Shown here piece after piece: positions 53,101 through 60,337 of a stretch of 64,000 bases of DNA. The translations under genes were made by a program, and so were the position numbers. Source of the stretch: Thauera sp. 2A1 (lineage in GTDB: Bacteria; Pseudomonadota; Gammaproteobacteria; Burkholderiales; Rhodocyclaceae); the NCBI RefSeq assembly GCF_009469595.2, contig NZ_SSXV01000015.1, positions 1-64,000 on the forward strand, given 5' to 3'. The notes beneath the pieces were generated by a model. That model was not told the origin of the DNA. It did not search any database and worked only from the letters and a program-made list of their open reading frames with translations. The first letter of the stretch is position 1, and the number at the start of each line of letters is the position of its first letter.

Positions 53101-53653
53101 CGTGCAGGCCGAAGTCGAGGATGTCCTGCACGTTGCCCGGGTACAGCGACGGGATGCCGACGTGGTAGAACATCGCTTCCGACTGGCTCGGCAGCGAAGA
53201 GGATTTGCAGCTCGGGTCGTCGCCGAAGATGGCGAGCACGCCGCCGTTCTTGAGGGTGCCCGTGTAGTTGGCGTGCTTGAGCACGTCACCGCTGCGGTCC
53301 ACGCCCGGCGCCTTGCCGTACCAGGTGCCGACGACGCCGTCGAACTTCTGCTTGCCGACGGTGTGCAGCATCTGCGTGCCCCAGACCGCGGTCGCGGCGA
53401 GGTCTTCGTTCAGGCCGTCGGTGAACTGGATGTTGTGCTGCATCAGCAGCTTCTGCTGCTTGATGAAGTTCGCATCCAGCATGCCCACGGGCGAGCCGCG
53501 GTAACCGGAGACGAACATGGCGTTGTTCAGACCGCGGCGGCGGTCGAAGCGGATCTGGTCCATCGTCAACCGCACCAGGGCTTCGATGCCGCCGATGTGG
53601 ATGACGCCTTCCTCGGCGGTGAACTGCCGGGTGAGATCTTGTTTGGATGACAT
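50126..53653 (-). CDS. fused indolepyruvate:ferredoxin oxidoreductase (IorAB-type)
   Basis: A 1175-residue thiamine-diphosphate, Fe-S oxidoreductase carrying alpha, ferredoxin-type and beta parts in one chain; the family converts aryl-pyruvates to the acyl-CoA with reduction of ferredoxin. The pyrimidine-binding domain is near 25-240 and the ThDP domain near 440-600 (GIGCHTMAMW). A cluster region near 630-670 has CEGCGDCGQKSNC and CNKDYSCVKGFC. The gamma-type domain (GIGGTGSVTVAATIANAA) is near 725-950, and a C-terminal DUF6537 region follows. It is the last gene of the catechol meta-cleavage operon, 128 bases after oxalocrotonate decarboxylase, unusual company. GGGAGG precedes the ATG at 53653. 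Confidence 0.9.
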   Translation of the reverse strand: MSSKQDLTRQFTAEEGVIHIGGIEALVRLTMDQIRFDRRRGLNNAMFVSGYRGSPVGMLDANFIKQQKLLMQHNIQFTDGLNEDLAATAVWGTQMLHTVGKQKFDGVVGTWYGKAPGVDRSGDVLKHANYTGTLKNGGVLAIFGDDPSCKSSSLPSQSEAMFYHVGIPSLYPGNVQDILDFGLHGYYLSRISGLWCGLKIVTNVADGSGSALVDPDRMKFITPVVELDGKPYVPEVNLGMNVRKDALDMERTLYYARHEIARQYARENNLNKVVLPNADAWLGIITAGKTYHDLRQAFLEMGLDDDALRRYGIRILKIGMLHPLQPQDIKDFAKGLEEIFVIEEKRPFIELFAKEILYGTANAPRIVGKRDEEGRDLLPFHSEFESDIIVRALHARMSRKAKLESAEAWIKRLDEIHSRNSLTTLGRSAWYCSGCPHNTSTKAPDGSVVSAGIGCHTMAMWMNRGVVMGTHMGAEGTQWIGMQNFTDTKHIFQNMGDGTYAHSGSLAVRYCAATNTNITFKILFNSHTSMTGGQEIMGAEPVRAMVSELIANGVKRVIVTAEDLSRYNGVNLVGNTEVWHRDRIMEAQKVLAATEGTTVLIHDQECAAELRRQRGRGKAYEPEARMVINERVCEGCGDCGQKSNCMSVEPVQTEFGRKTRIHQPSCNKDYSCVKGFCPSFLTITPNAAPAEGDGKKKKKGRLPALDRNLPDPVFKVNPDNFGAHVMGIGGTGSVTVAATIANAARIDGKYAIGLDQTGLAQKGGTVISDIKVTSTPFDGSNKISDGSTDLYLGFDILNATDAKNLDKCHPDRTIAIVSTGQAPTGYMVSDKSVQFPATGGLTRGIDRVTRKNDNVYMDAQTLAEGLFADSMATNMFMVGVAYQAGALPISAASIEAAIKQAGVGVEMSLLALKWGRMAVVDLDFVKAEIHKYEAHAPKLPELTPEARQIVDTVGASGEVRRLLEIRVADLIEYQDADYARRYAAKIKGVLEAEKRVAPESTALTEAAARYFYKLMAYKDEYEVARLHSDPAFLAELDAQFPNGYTVEYNLAPPLFSKRDPETGELIKQKYGPWVLKAFRHLAKFKNLRGGKWDIFGKTEERRQERQAIEDYSKLLDEIAGKLNRDNLATAVQLASVPDDIRGYGHVKEKHVHLAKEKEAKLLAAFRNPQPARVAA

Positions 53654-53698
53654 CGCTATGCCTCCCGAAAACACCGCATCGCTCGGCCAGCCATCCGG

Positions 53699-53733
53699 GG
53701 GGCAGCAGCGGCAACGTTGGCCGCTGCTGCCCC
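53699..53733 (-). promoter_or_regulatory. perfect 14-bp intercistronic hairpin before the oxidoreductase
   Basis: GGGGCAGCAGCGGC (53699-53712) pairs perfectly with 53720-53733 around AACGTTG, in the spacer between oxalocrotonate decarboxylase and the fused oxidoreductase. No U-run on the minus strand. May be an mRNA processing or stabilising element, or a dispersed repeat. Confidence 0.65.
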
Positions 53734-53781
53734 GATGCGCCACGTTTCAGCGCAGGACTGATCCGGGCGTGCAGTAGGTTA

Positions 53782-54576
53782 TTAGACGAAACGGAACGAG
53801 ACGTTGCCCAGGTCCTGGAAGCGGACGTTGACGTTGTCGCCCTTCTGAACCGGGATCGCCTCGGTGACGCCGCCGGTCATGATGAAGGTGCCGGCCGGGA
53901 TTTCCTGGCCGCGTTTGCCGAGTTCGTTCGCCATCATTGCGATCGCCACCAGCGGGTTGCCGAGCACCGCAGCGCCGGCGGCCATCGACTTGACCTCACC
54001 GTTCACTTCCAGCACGACGCCCAGGGTGGGCAGGTCGAGCGCACCGAGATCGCGCATGTTGCCGCCGATCACGAAGCGGGCCGACGAGGTGTTGTCGGCG
54101 ATCACGCTCTTGAGGTCGAACTTGAAGTCGCGGTAGCGCGAGTCGATCACTTCCACGGCCGGCAGCACGAAGTCGATCGCCGCCATGACGTTGCCGATGT
54201 GGCAGCCGGGGCCGCGCAGCGGCGCCTTGGTGACGACGCAGATTTCGGCTTCGACCTTGGGGTGGATCAGCTCGTCGAACTTCACTTCGCCGCCGTCCGG
54301 CACCGACATGTAGTCGGCAACGAAGCCGAACACCGGGGTCTCGACGCCCATCTGCTTCATCTTGGCGCGCGAGGTCAGGCCCGCCTTGAGGCCGGCGATC
54401 TTGTTGCCGCGGGCGAGCTTGCGGCGCTTGATCTCGTCCTGGATGGCGTAGGCGTCATCCCAGTCCATGTTGGGGTAGTCGTCGGTGATCTTGGTGACGT
54501 CGTGAACCTGCAGCTCGGCGTTTTCGAGGTGCTCGGCGAGCTTGGCGATGGTGGCCTGGTCGAGGGTGAGTGCCAT
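53782..54576 (-). CDS. xylI: 4-oxalocrotonate decarboxylase (XylI/DmpH)
   Basis: 264-residue member of the hydratase/decarboxylase family; decarboxylates 2-oxo-3-hexenedioate to 2-oxopent-4-enoate in the oxalocrotonate branch of meta cleavage, in complex with the hydratase. The family core (GLKAGLTSRAKMKQM, HPKVEAEICVVTK, VIDSRYRDFKFDLKSVIADNTS) matches DmpH, while the neighbour matches DmpE. It overlaps nothing and follows the hydratase by 14 bases, as the complex partners normally do. Confidence 0.93.
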   Translation of the reverse strand: MALTLDQATIAKLAEHLENAELQVHDVTKITDDYPNMDWDDAYAIQDEIKRRKLARGNKIAGLKAGLTSRAKMKQMGVETPVFGFVADYMSVPDGGEVKFDELIHPKVEAEICVVTKAPLRGPGCHIGNVMAAIDFVLPAVEVIDSRYRDFKFDLKSVIADNTSSARFVIGGNMRDLGALDLPTLGVVLEVNGEVKSMAAGAAVLGNPLVAIAMMANELGKRGQEIPAGTFIMTGGVTEAIPVQKGDNVNVRFQDLGNVSFRFV

Positions 54577-54590
54577 GAGTGAATTCCTTG

Positions 54591-55373
54591 TCAGATGAAG
54601 CGGACCGACGTGCCACCGAGGCCGCCGACGTTGCAGAAGAGGCTGTCGCCGGCGGTGACCGGGACGAGCGGGGATTGCGAACCGGAGAGGATGATCTCGC
54701 CGGCCTTGAGGCCGATGCCCAGGCGGCCCAGGGTGTTGGCCAGCCAGGCGATGGCGTTGACCGGCGAGCCCTGGACGGCGGCGCCGGTGGACGTGCTGAT
54801 GATGTCGCCGTTCTTGGACAGCACCATGCCGGCCAGCGCGAGGTCGATGTCGCGCGGGCTCTTGCGCACGCCGCCGAGCACCAGCACGCCGCAGGAGGCG
54901 TTGTCGGCCACGGTATCCTGGATCTTGATCTTCCAGTCCTTGATGCGCGAATCGACGATCTCGAAGCAGGGCACCACGCAGTCGGTGGCGCGCAGCACGT
55001 CGGCCGCGGTCACGCCCGGGCCCATCAGGTCACTCTTGAGGATGAAGGCGACTTCGGCCTCGGCCTTCGGTGCGATCATCGACGAGGCGACGATCGGCTC
55101 GCCTTCGTTGAATACCATGTTCGACAGCATCTGGCCGAAGTCAGGCTGGTTCACCTTCAGCATGTCCATGACGACCCTGCTGGTGACGCCGATCTTCTTG
55201 CCGACGATGGTGTGGCCATCGTCGAGCTGGCGCTGGATCATGCGCTGCTGGATCGCGTAGGCGTCCTCGATGGTGATGTCGGTTTCGCGGTCGGTCAGGG
55301 GGGCGACGGGGGTCAGCGTCTTCAGTGCGTTGTACAGCTCGTCGCCGTAATGATTGATCTTGGTCTGGTCCAT
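54591..55373 (-). CDS. xylJ: 2-oxopent-4-enoate hydratase (XylJ/DmpE)
   Basis: 260-residue hydratase adding water to 2-oxopent-4-enoate to give 4-hydroxy-2-oxovalerate. Diagnostic segments are VGKKIGVTSRVVMDML, VNQPDFGQMLSNMVF, LMGPGVTAADVLRATDCVVP and VDSRIKDWKIKIQDTVADN, closely following DmpE. Located between the semialdehyde dehydrogenase and the decarboxylase. Confidence 0.94.
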   Translation of the reverse strand: MDQTKINHYGDELYNALKTLTPVAPLTDRETDITIEDAYAIQQRMIQRQLDDGHTIVGKKIGVTSRVVMDMLKVNQPDFGQMLSNMVFNEGEPIVASSMIAPKAEAEVAFILKSDLMGPGVTAADVLRATDCVVPCFEIVDSRIKDWKIKIQDTVADNASCGVLVLGGVRKSPRDIDLALAGMVLSKNGDIISTSTGAAVQGSPVNAIAWLANTLGRLGIGLKAGEIILSGSQSPLVPVTAGDSLFCNVGGLGGTSVRFI

Positions 55374-55431
55374 GTGTGGCTCGTGTGATTGTTCTGAGCG
55401 GAATTATTCCCGGCAGGATGCGAAGTGTCGC

Positions 55432-55470
55432 CCCCCATCCGGACGGGGTGCAGCCCCGTCCGGATGGGGG
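55432..55470 (-). promoter_or_regulatory. perfect 17-bp intercistronic hairpin xylG-xylJ
   Basis: Arms 55432-55448 and 55454-55470 (CCCCATCCGGACGGGG type) are perfectly complementary around a TGCAG loop, in the 107-base spacer between the dehydrogenase stop and the hydratase start. No U-run on the minus strand. Confidence 0.7.
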
Positions 55471-55480
55471 TGGTGCCCGG

Positions 55481-56941
55481 TTAGTATTTGATCATCACGT
55501 TGCGCAGCTCGGTGTAGAACTCCAGCGAGTGCACGCCGCCTTCACGGCCAATGCCCGATTGCTTGGAGCCGCCGAACGGCGTGCGCAGGTCGCGCAGGAA
55601 CCAGCTATTGATCCAGCACAGGCCGACTTCGATCTCGCTGGCGAGACGCATTGCACGGCTGATGTCCTGGGTGTGGATCGAGGTGGCCAGGCCGTAGCGG
55701 TTGTTGTTGACCATGGCGACCACTTCCTCTTCCGTATCGAACGGCTGGATGTGGCAGCAGGGCCCGAAGATTTCCTCGGTGACGACGGTGGCGGTTTCCG
55801 GCAGGCCGGTCCAGATGGTGGGCTGGACCCAGCAGCCGTCCTTGAGCGCGTCCGGCATGTCGGGGATGCCGCCGCCGAAGACGATGTTGGCCCCTTCTTC
55901 CTTCGCCTTGGCGTACATGCCCAGCACCTTCGCCTGGTGCTTCTTGCTGACCAGCGGGCCAATCTTCGTGTCGGGGTCGAACGGAAGACCCGGCTTCATG
56001 GTCTCGGCCTTGACCTTCAGCGCAGCCACGAACTTGTCGAAGATCGGGCGCTGCACGTAAACGCGCTCGGTGCCCAGGCAGACCTGGCCGGCGTTCTCGA
56101 AGCAGGAGCGCGTCACCGTGGCGACGGCGTTGTCGAAATCACAATCAGCGAACACCAGGGCGGCGTTCTTGCCGCCGAGTTCCAGCGACACCGGGCGGAT
56201 GCCGTCGGCGCCCGCCTTCATGATGGCGGTTCCGGTGCGGGTCTCGCCAGTGAAGGTGATGCCGTTGACGTCCGGGTGTGCGGTCAGGAAGGCACCCGCC
56301 GAGTCGACACCGTAGCCGTTGACAACGTTATAGACACCCTTCGGCAGACCGACCTTGTTCATGACCTCGCCCAGCAGCGTGGCCGTGCTTGGCGTGTCTT
56401 CCGACGGCTTCACCACCACGGTGTTGCCGCAGGCGAGCGCCGGGCCGGCCTTCCACGTCATCAGCAGCAGGGGCAGGTTCCACGGGCAGATGATGGCGAT
56501 CACACCGCGCGGCACGCGCACGCCGTAGCTGCGCGCGGTCTTGCCGTCGGGGGTGCGCATCTCGAACGATTCGGTCGAGACGTTCTTGATGGTGTCGGTG
56601 AAGATCTTGAAGTTGGCCGCGCCGCGCGGGATGTCCACATGCGAGGCGAGGTGGGCCGGCTTGCCGGTGTCGGCGATTTCGGCCTGCAGGAAGTCGTCGA
56701 AGCGGCGGTTGATCTCATCGACGACGGCGTCGAGCATGGAACAGCGCTCGACCACGGAAAGCTTGCCCCACGGGCCCTTCAGCGCCGCCTTGGCCGCGGC
56801 GACGGCCGCATCCACTTCGGGTTTGCCCGCCTCATGAACCACCCCGATCAGGGAGTTATCGACCGGGTTGCGTTTCTCGTACGTCTTTCCGCTGACGTTG
56901 GTGACGTACTCGCCGTTAATGAAGTTCTTGATGTCTTTCAT
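55481..56941 (-). CDS. xylG: 2-hydroxymuconic semialdehyde dehydrogenase (XylG/DmpC)
   Basis: 486-residue NAD-dependent aldehyde dehydrogenase oxidising 2-hydroxymuconic semialdehyde to 2-hydroxymuconate. The catalytic Cys is in NAGQVCLGTERV near residue 287, the general-base Glu in SLELGGKNA near 253, and the C-terminal EVGLCWINSWFLRDLRTPFG is the HMSD-specific sequence. The ATG at 56941 gives MKDIKNFINGEYV, matching the DmpC start; a TTG 15 bases upstream was rejected. Confidence 0.95.
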   Translation of the reverse strand: MKDIKNFINGEYVTNVSGKTYEKRNPVDNSLIGVVHEAGKPEVDAAVAAAKAALKGPWGKLSVVERCSMLDAVVDEINRRFDDFLQAEIADTGKPAHLASHVDIPRGAANFKIFTDTIKNVSTESFEMRTPDGKTARSYGVRVPRGVIAIICPWNLPLLLMTWKAGPALACGNTVVVKPSEDTPSTATLLGEVMNKVGLPKGVYNVVNGYGVDSAGAFLTAHPDVNGITFTGETRTGTAIMKAGADGIRPVSLELGGKNAALVFADCDFDNAVATVTRSCFENAGQVCLGTERVYVQRPIFDKFVAALKVKAETMKPGLPFDPDTKIGPLVSKKHQAKVLGMYAKAKEEGANIVFGGGIPDMPDALKDGCWVQPTIWTGLPETATVVTEEIFGPCCHIQPFDTEEEVVAMVNNNRYGLATSIHTQDISRAMRLASEIEVGLCWINSWFLRDLRTPFGGSKQSGIGREGGVHSLEFYTELRNVMIKY

Positions 56942-56996
56942 GCTCAGGTTTCCCAAAGTTGATGTTTAAGGCGGCATCGCAGGCTGCGGCCGATTG

Positions 56997-57031
56997 GACG
57001 CCGCGGCCTTCCTTCGGAACTCCGCGGCGTC
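56997..57031 (-). promoter_or_regulatory. 10-bp hairpin in xylE-xylG spacer
   Basis: GACGCCGCGG (56997-57006) and CCGCGGCGTC (57022-57031) form a perfect stem with a 15-base loop in the 153-base spacer after the catechol dioxygenase stop. No U-run. Similar hairpins occur at 55432 and 53699 in the same operon. Confidence 0.6.
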
Positions 57032-57094
57032 GTGGTCGGGCAGCCGCAGGACACCACGTGAAGCGTTGGTGCCCAGGGTCGCCCGTGGCGTGAA

Positions 57095-58027
57095 TCAGGA
57101 GAATACGGACAGGAACTTCTCGTTCAGTACGCGATCGTGATAGAAAATTGCCTTGCCGAGCTGGTCATCGGTCCAGGTGATCGTCGGCTTGTCCGGGTAC
57201 CAGTGGTAGCCGCCGGCGAACACTTCGTTGCGGTTGCCGCTCGGATCGAAGAAGTAGATCGTCTCGCCGCGGGTGATGCCGTGGCGGGTGGGGCCGATGT
57301 CGATGGACACATCCTTCTTGGAGATGATGTCGCCGGCACGCAGCACTTCGTACCAGTTGTCGAGCAGGAAGGAGGCGTGGTGCAGCTTGCCCTTCACCGG
57401 CTGGCGGATGAAGGCGACGTCGTGGGCCTTGTTCGAGCAGGTCAGGAAGGCACCGATGGGGAACTTGTCCGGGCCGGCTACCACCAGCTCGGCGATGCCG
57501 AAGCCGAGGACTTCGGTAAACAGCTTCATGGTGCCATCGAGGTCGTCGCCGTACAGCAGGCAGTGGTCGAAGCGCGACGGCGCCATGCCCTTGAGGCCGT
57601 CCGGCCAGGCATCCGGGTTGGTGTCGGGCATACCGTTGCCAACCTTTTCCTTCTCGGCATACAGCTCCATCACGTGGCCGGTCGGGATCGTGAAGCGGAA
57701 GCGCTCTCCGGTCTTCAGGTGCTCGCCAGCGGGGATCCAGCTCATGTCGGTGGCCAGGCCGGACGCTTCGACATCGGCGGCCAGCTTCTTCAGCGTGGCG
57801 GGCGAGTCGACACGCCAGCCGAGGTAATCCATGCCGGCTTCGTCGGCTTCACGCAGCACCACGCTGTGGTGGTCGTGTTCGTCCCAGGCCTTCAGGTAGA
57901 CGCGGCCCTTGTCGTCACGGCCGGTTTCGATCAGGCCGAGAACCTCGACGTAGTGATTGAGTGCCGCAGCCATGTCCAGCACGCGTATGACGATGTGGCC
58001 GGGGCGGAGAACGCCAGTGAGTGCCAT
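57095..58027 (-). CDS. xylE: catechol 2,3-dioxygenase (XylE/DmpB type)
   Basis: Extradiol dioxygenase of 310 residues cleaving catechol to 2-hydroxymuconic semialdehyde; first intact gene of the minus operon. The Fe(II) ligands are His in [10 protein letters not shown] near 154, His in [11 protein letters not shown] near 216 and Glu in [10 protein letters not shown] near 267. The two vicinal-oxygen-chelate modules are complete. GAGGAGAG 6 bases before the ATG decides the start. The preceding gene in the usual order, xylT, is present only as a broken remnant. Confidence 0.96.
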   Translation of the reverse strand: MALTGVLRPGHIVIRVLDMAAALNHYVEVLGLIETGRDDKGRVYLKAWDEHDHHSVVLREADEAGMDYLGWRVDSPATLKKLAADVEASGLATDMSWIPAGEHLKTGERFRFTIPTGHVMELYAEKEKVGNGMPDTNPDAWPDGLKGMAPSRFDHCLLYGDDLDGTMKLFTEVLGFGIAELVVAGPDKFPIGAFLTCSNKAHDVAFIRQPVKGKLHHASFLLDNWYEVLRAGDIISKKDVSIDIGPTRHGITRGETIYFFDPSGNRNEVFAGGYHWYPDKPTITWTDDQLGKAIFYHDRVLNEKFLSVFS

Positions 58028-58029
58028 TT

Positions 58030-58330
58030 TCAACTCTCCTCTCTGATGGTGGGCGGTCGGTCCGTGTGGGCCGCCGCCAATGAATCGACATCCCCGGGCG
58101 AGGGGCTTGTCGCGAAACGCTGCAAATCGAAATCCTTCGCCATCTTCCCTGAGCTGCCGGGGTCGATGTCGATCTGGGGGAACGCGCGGCACGGAAGAAC
58201 CATGAACCCGGCTTCCTGCTGGCGGGCCGCGCACAAGCGGTTCAACTCAAGCTGTGCCCATGACGTAAGCCGGAGCTGAGCTCGAGGCCGCGCGGCAGCC
58301 GGCATGAATGCACCCCGGTCCGGCACTCCC
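58030..58330 (-). pseudogene. remnant of xylT-type [2Fe-2S] ferredoxin gene
   Basis: Directly upstream of the catechol dioxygenase, where xylT normally lies. The last frame (58030-58250) reads [13 protein letters not shown] then [14 protein letters not shown] then GKMAKDF, aligning with MSRSYVTREEEASG, IVLACRVFPQSDI and GKMVKKF of the intact ferredoxin at 18219-18635. Just upstream, in another frame, 58286-58309 encodes IHAGCRAA, aligning with IPVGCRGG, and shares the DNA CGGCTGCCGCG with the intact gene. Between the two blocks about 14 bases are missing relative to the intact gene, shifting the frame and removing most cluster Cys. The stop lies 2 bases before the xylE ATG. Confidence 0.7.
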
Positions 58331-58870
58331 GATTTTCCTTGACGAATACCCATTTCGGGGCATTCTCCAAACTTGGCGGAACTGGCAATCGGGAACAGGA
58401 ATTGCCGCGAGCGTGCAATTCTTCCCGAACCGATTTCGCGTTTTCCCCCAAGCCACATCTTTTTCCATTGCCGCAGCCCCGGCTCCTCTTAATGAGAGTC
58501 GATGCAGAAATGCACTGGTTTTTATTTGATAAGTGAAAGACTGCTAATTCAATCCGAGTCCTCACAGCTATCCGAGCATACTCCTGCCTTGACGTCAGTT
58601 GTCATGGGTATCCTCTTGGGGTGAACCCTTACGAGCCTGTGCGATTTCCGCAAATTTGCGAAATTTCATGCGCTTACGGCTTCTGACGTCTGCCTCAACG
58701 GCAATATCTCGAGATTTTATACTTGAGAACCGGGTGCTCCGCAAGAGATTTCTGCATAAAAAAATTCCATGCTTCCGGCTCTTCCTTGCGCTCCTTGTCG
58801 AATCGCATTTCTTTATTGCTTGTTCTTTACGTTTGCGTTAACTGGACATTCCATTTCTTCATCGATCGCA
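58331..58870. other. divergent regulatory region between meta and ben operons
   Basis: About 540 bases, richer in A+T than its surroundings, with no convincing gene. It contains a 12-base palindrome (58649-58660) and a TTGACGTCA near 58590. The remote part may be further decayed xylT 5' sequence. The minus-operon promoter must lie here but I could not place it with confidence. Confidence 0.5.
58649..58660. promoter_or_regulatory. 12-base perfect palindrome CGCAAATTTGCG
   Basis: Perfect palindrome, extendable to ATTT/AAAT on both sides if one C is bulged, in the divergent spacer, 309 bases before benA and about 620 before xylE. Shape and AT-rich centre suit an operator for a dimeric repressor, but no binding protein is indicated. 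Confidence 0.4.
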
Positions 58871-58932
58871 TGCAAAAAACGGATATTGATCGTGCAGGAA
58901 ATGGATATCATCCGACCTCAGGTGGCACTAAT
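58871..58932 (+). promoter_or_regulatory. Pm-like promoter with two XylS/BenR boxes upstream of benA
   Basis: Two direct repeats TGCA-N6-GGATA: box 1 at 58871-58885, box 2 at 58893-58907. This is the published XylS/BenR operator TGCA-N6-GGNTA. The boxes are 22 bases apart start-to-start (21 in Pm of TOL plasmids, from memory). A CACTAAT at 58926-58932 falls about where the -10 would be, with box 2 next to the -35. benA starts 37 bases later. An AraC-family BenR-type activator is thus expected elsewhere in the genome. Confidence 0.8.
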
Positions 58933-58968
58933 CTGCCGACCTGCCAGACAACGAAGGAGACTCCGGCC

Positions 58969-60318
58969 ATGCACGTAACGAACGAGTATTTGGATTCCCT
59001 GCTCGAGAAGAACAAGGAAGAGGGCCTTTTCCGCTGCAAGCGGGAAATGTTCACCAACGAAGAGCTGTTCGAGCTCGAGATGAAGCACATCTTCGAGGGC
59101 AACTGGATTTATCTCGCCCACGAAAGCCAGTTGCCGAAGGTGAACGACTACTACACGACCAAGATCGGTCGTCAGCCCATCTTCATCACCCGTAACAAGG
59201 ACGGTCAGCTCAACGCCTTCATCAATGCCTGTGCCCACCGCGGCGCAACGCTGGCCCGCTTCAAGCACGGCAACAAGGCGACCTATACCTGCCCGTTCCA
59301 CGGCTGGACGTTCAACAACTCGGGCAAGCTGCTGAAGATCAAGGATCCGAGCGAAACCGGTTATCCCGACAGCTTCAACACCGACGGTTCGCACGACCTC
59401 AAGAAGATCGCGCGCTTCGAGTCGTATCGTGGCTTCCTGTTCGGCAGCCTGAATCCCGACGTCGCGCCTCTGGAAGAGCACCTCGGCGAGTCGAAGAAGA
59501 TCATCGACATGATCGTCGATCAATCGCCGGAAGGTCTGGAAGTGCTGCGCGGTTCTTCCACCTATGTGTATGAAGGCAACTGGAAGCTGCAGGCCGAGAA
59601 CGGCGCTGACGGTTACCACGTGACCGCGGTGCACTGGAACTACGCCGCGACTCAGGCTGCGCGCAAGGAGCGTGACGCCGGCGGTGATGGCATCAAGGCG
59701 ATGAGCGCCGGCGGCTGGGCGAAGAAGGGCGGCGGTTCTTACTCGTTCGAGAATGGCCACATTCTCCTCTGGACGCGTTGGGACAACCCGGAAGACCGCC
59801 CGCTGTATCCGGTGCGTGAGCAGCTCGCCGAGCGCGTGGGTGCGAACACGGCCGAATGGATGATCAACAACTCGCGCAACCTGTGCCTGTACCCGAACGT
59901 CTACCTGATGGATCAGTTCAGCTCGCAGATTCGCGTGCTTCGTCCGCTGTCGGTCAATAAGACCGAAGTGACGATCTACTGCATTGCGCCCAAGGGTGAG
60001 AGTGCCGAGGCCCGCGCCCGCCGCATCCGCCAGTACGAGGACTTCTTCAACGCCTCGGGCATGGCTACGCCGGATGACCTGGAAGAGTTCCGCGCGTGCC
60101 AGGAAGGCTTCAATGGCAGCTACTTCGTCTGGAACGACATGTCCCGCGGCGCCGAGCACTGGGTCGAAGGTGCGGACGACGAAGCCAACAAGATCGGCCT
60201 GAAGCCCATCCTCAGCGGTGTCAAGACGGAAGACGAAGGCCTGTACGTTGCCCAGCACACCTACTGGCTTGAGCAGATGAAGAAGGCGCTGGCGGCTGAA
60301 GAAGCTGCCGCCAAGTAA
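58969..60318 (+). CDS. benA: benzoate 1,2-dioxygenase large (alpha) subunit
   Basis: Rieske oxygenase alpha subunit of 449 residues; with BenB and BenC it turns benzoate into the cis-diol carboxylate. The Rieske ligands are C88, H90, C108 and H111 (CAHRGATL, 17 residues, CPFHGWTF). The mononuclear iron site is in [17 protein letters not shown] near 213-227. The ATG at 58969 follows GAAGGAGA; the longer upstream frame (from 58723) crosses the promoter and is not used. XylX (toluate) is the alternative, since sequence alone does not separate benzoate from toluate enzymes. Confidence 0.93.
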   Translation: MHVTNEYLDSLLEKNKEEGLFRCKREMFTNEELFELEMKHIFEGNWIYLAHESQLPKVNDYYTTKIGRQPIFITRNKDGQLNAFINACAHRGATLARFKHGNKATYTCPFHGWTFNNSGKLLKIKDPSETGYPDSFNTDGSHDLKKIARFESYRGFLFGSLNPDVAPLEEHLGESKKIIDMIVDQSPEGLEVLRGSSTYVYEGNWKLQAENGADGYHVTAVHWNYAATQAARKERDAGGDGIKAMSAGGWAKKGGGSYSFENGHILLWTRWDNPEDRPLYPVREQLAERVGANTAEWMINNSRNLCLYPNVYLMDQFSSQIRVLRPLSVNKTEVTIYCIAPKGESAEARARRIRQYEDFFNASGMATPDDLEEFRACQEGFNGSYFVWNDMSRGAEHWVEGADDEANKIGLKPILSGVKTEDEGLYVAQHTYWLEQMKKALAAEEAAAK

Positions 60319-60337
60319 TCCTGAGGAGACGAATTAA

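Noticed and set aside
50003..53650. Plus-strand open frame of about 1200 codons opposite the fused oxidoreductase.
   Set aside because: It is the antisense shadow of a high-GC gene with clear ThDP and Fe-S motifs on the minus strand; its product has no domain pattern.
58030..58458. A possible intact 142-residue protein in front of xylE.
   Set aside because: Its C-terminal half is ferredoxin-like but the N-terminal half lacks the cluster cysteines, while a shifted frame holds the IxxGCR motif; a frame-shifted remnant fits better.
58924..58937. TGGCACTAATCTGC near benA, like a sigma-54 promoter.
   Set aside because: GG and GC are 9 bases apart instead of 10, and the XylS/BenR boxes with a -10-like CACTAAT explain the region better.
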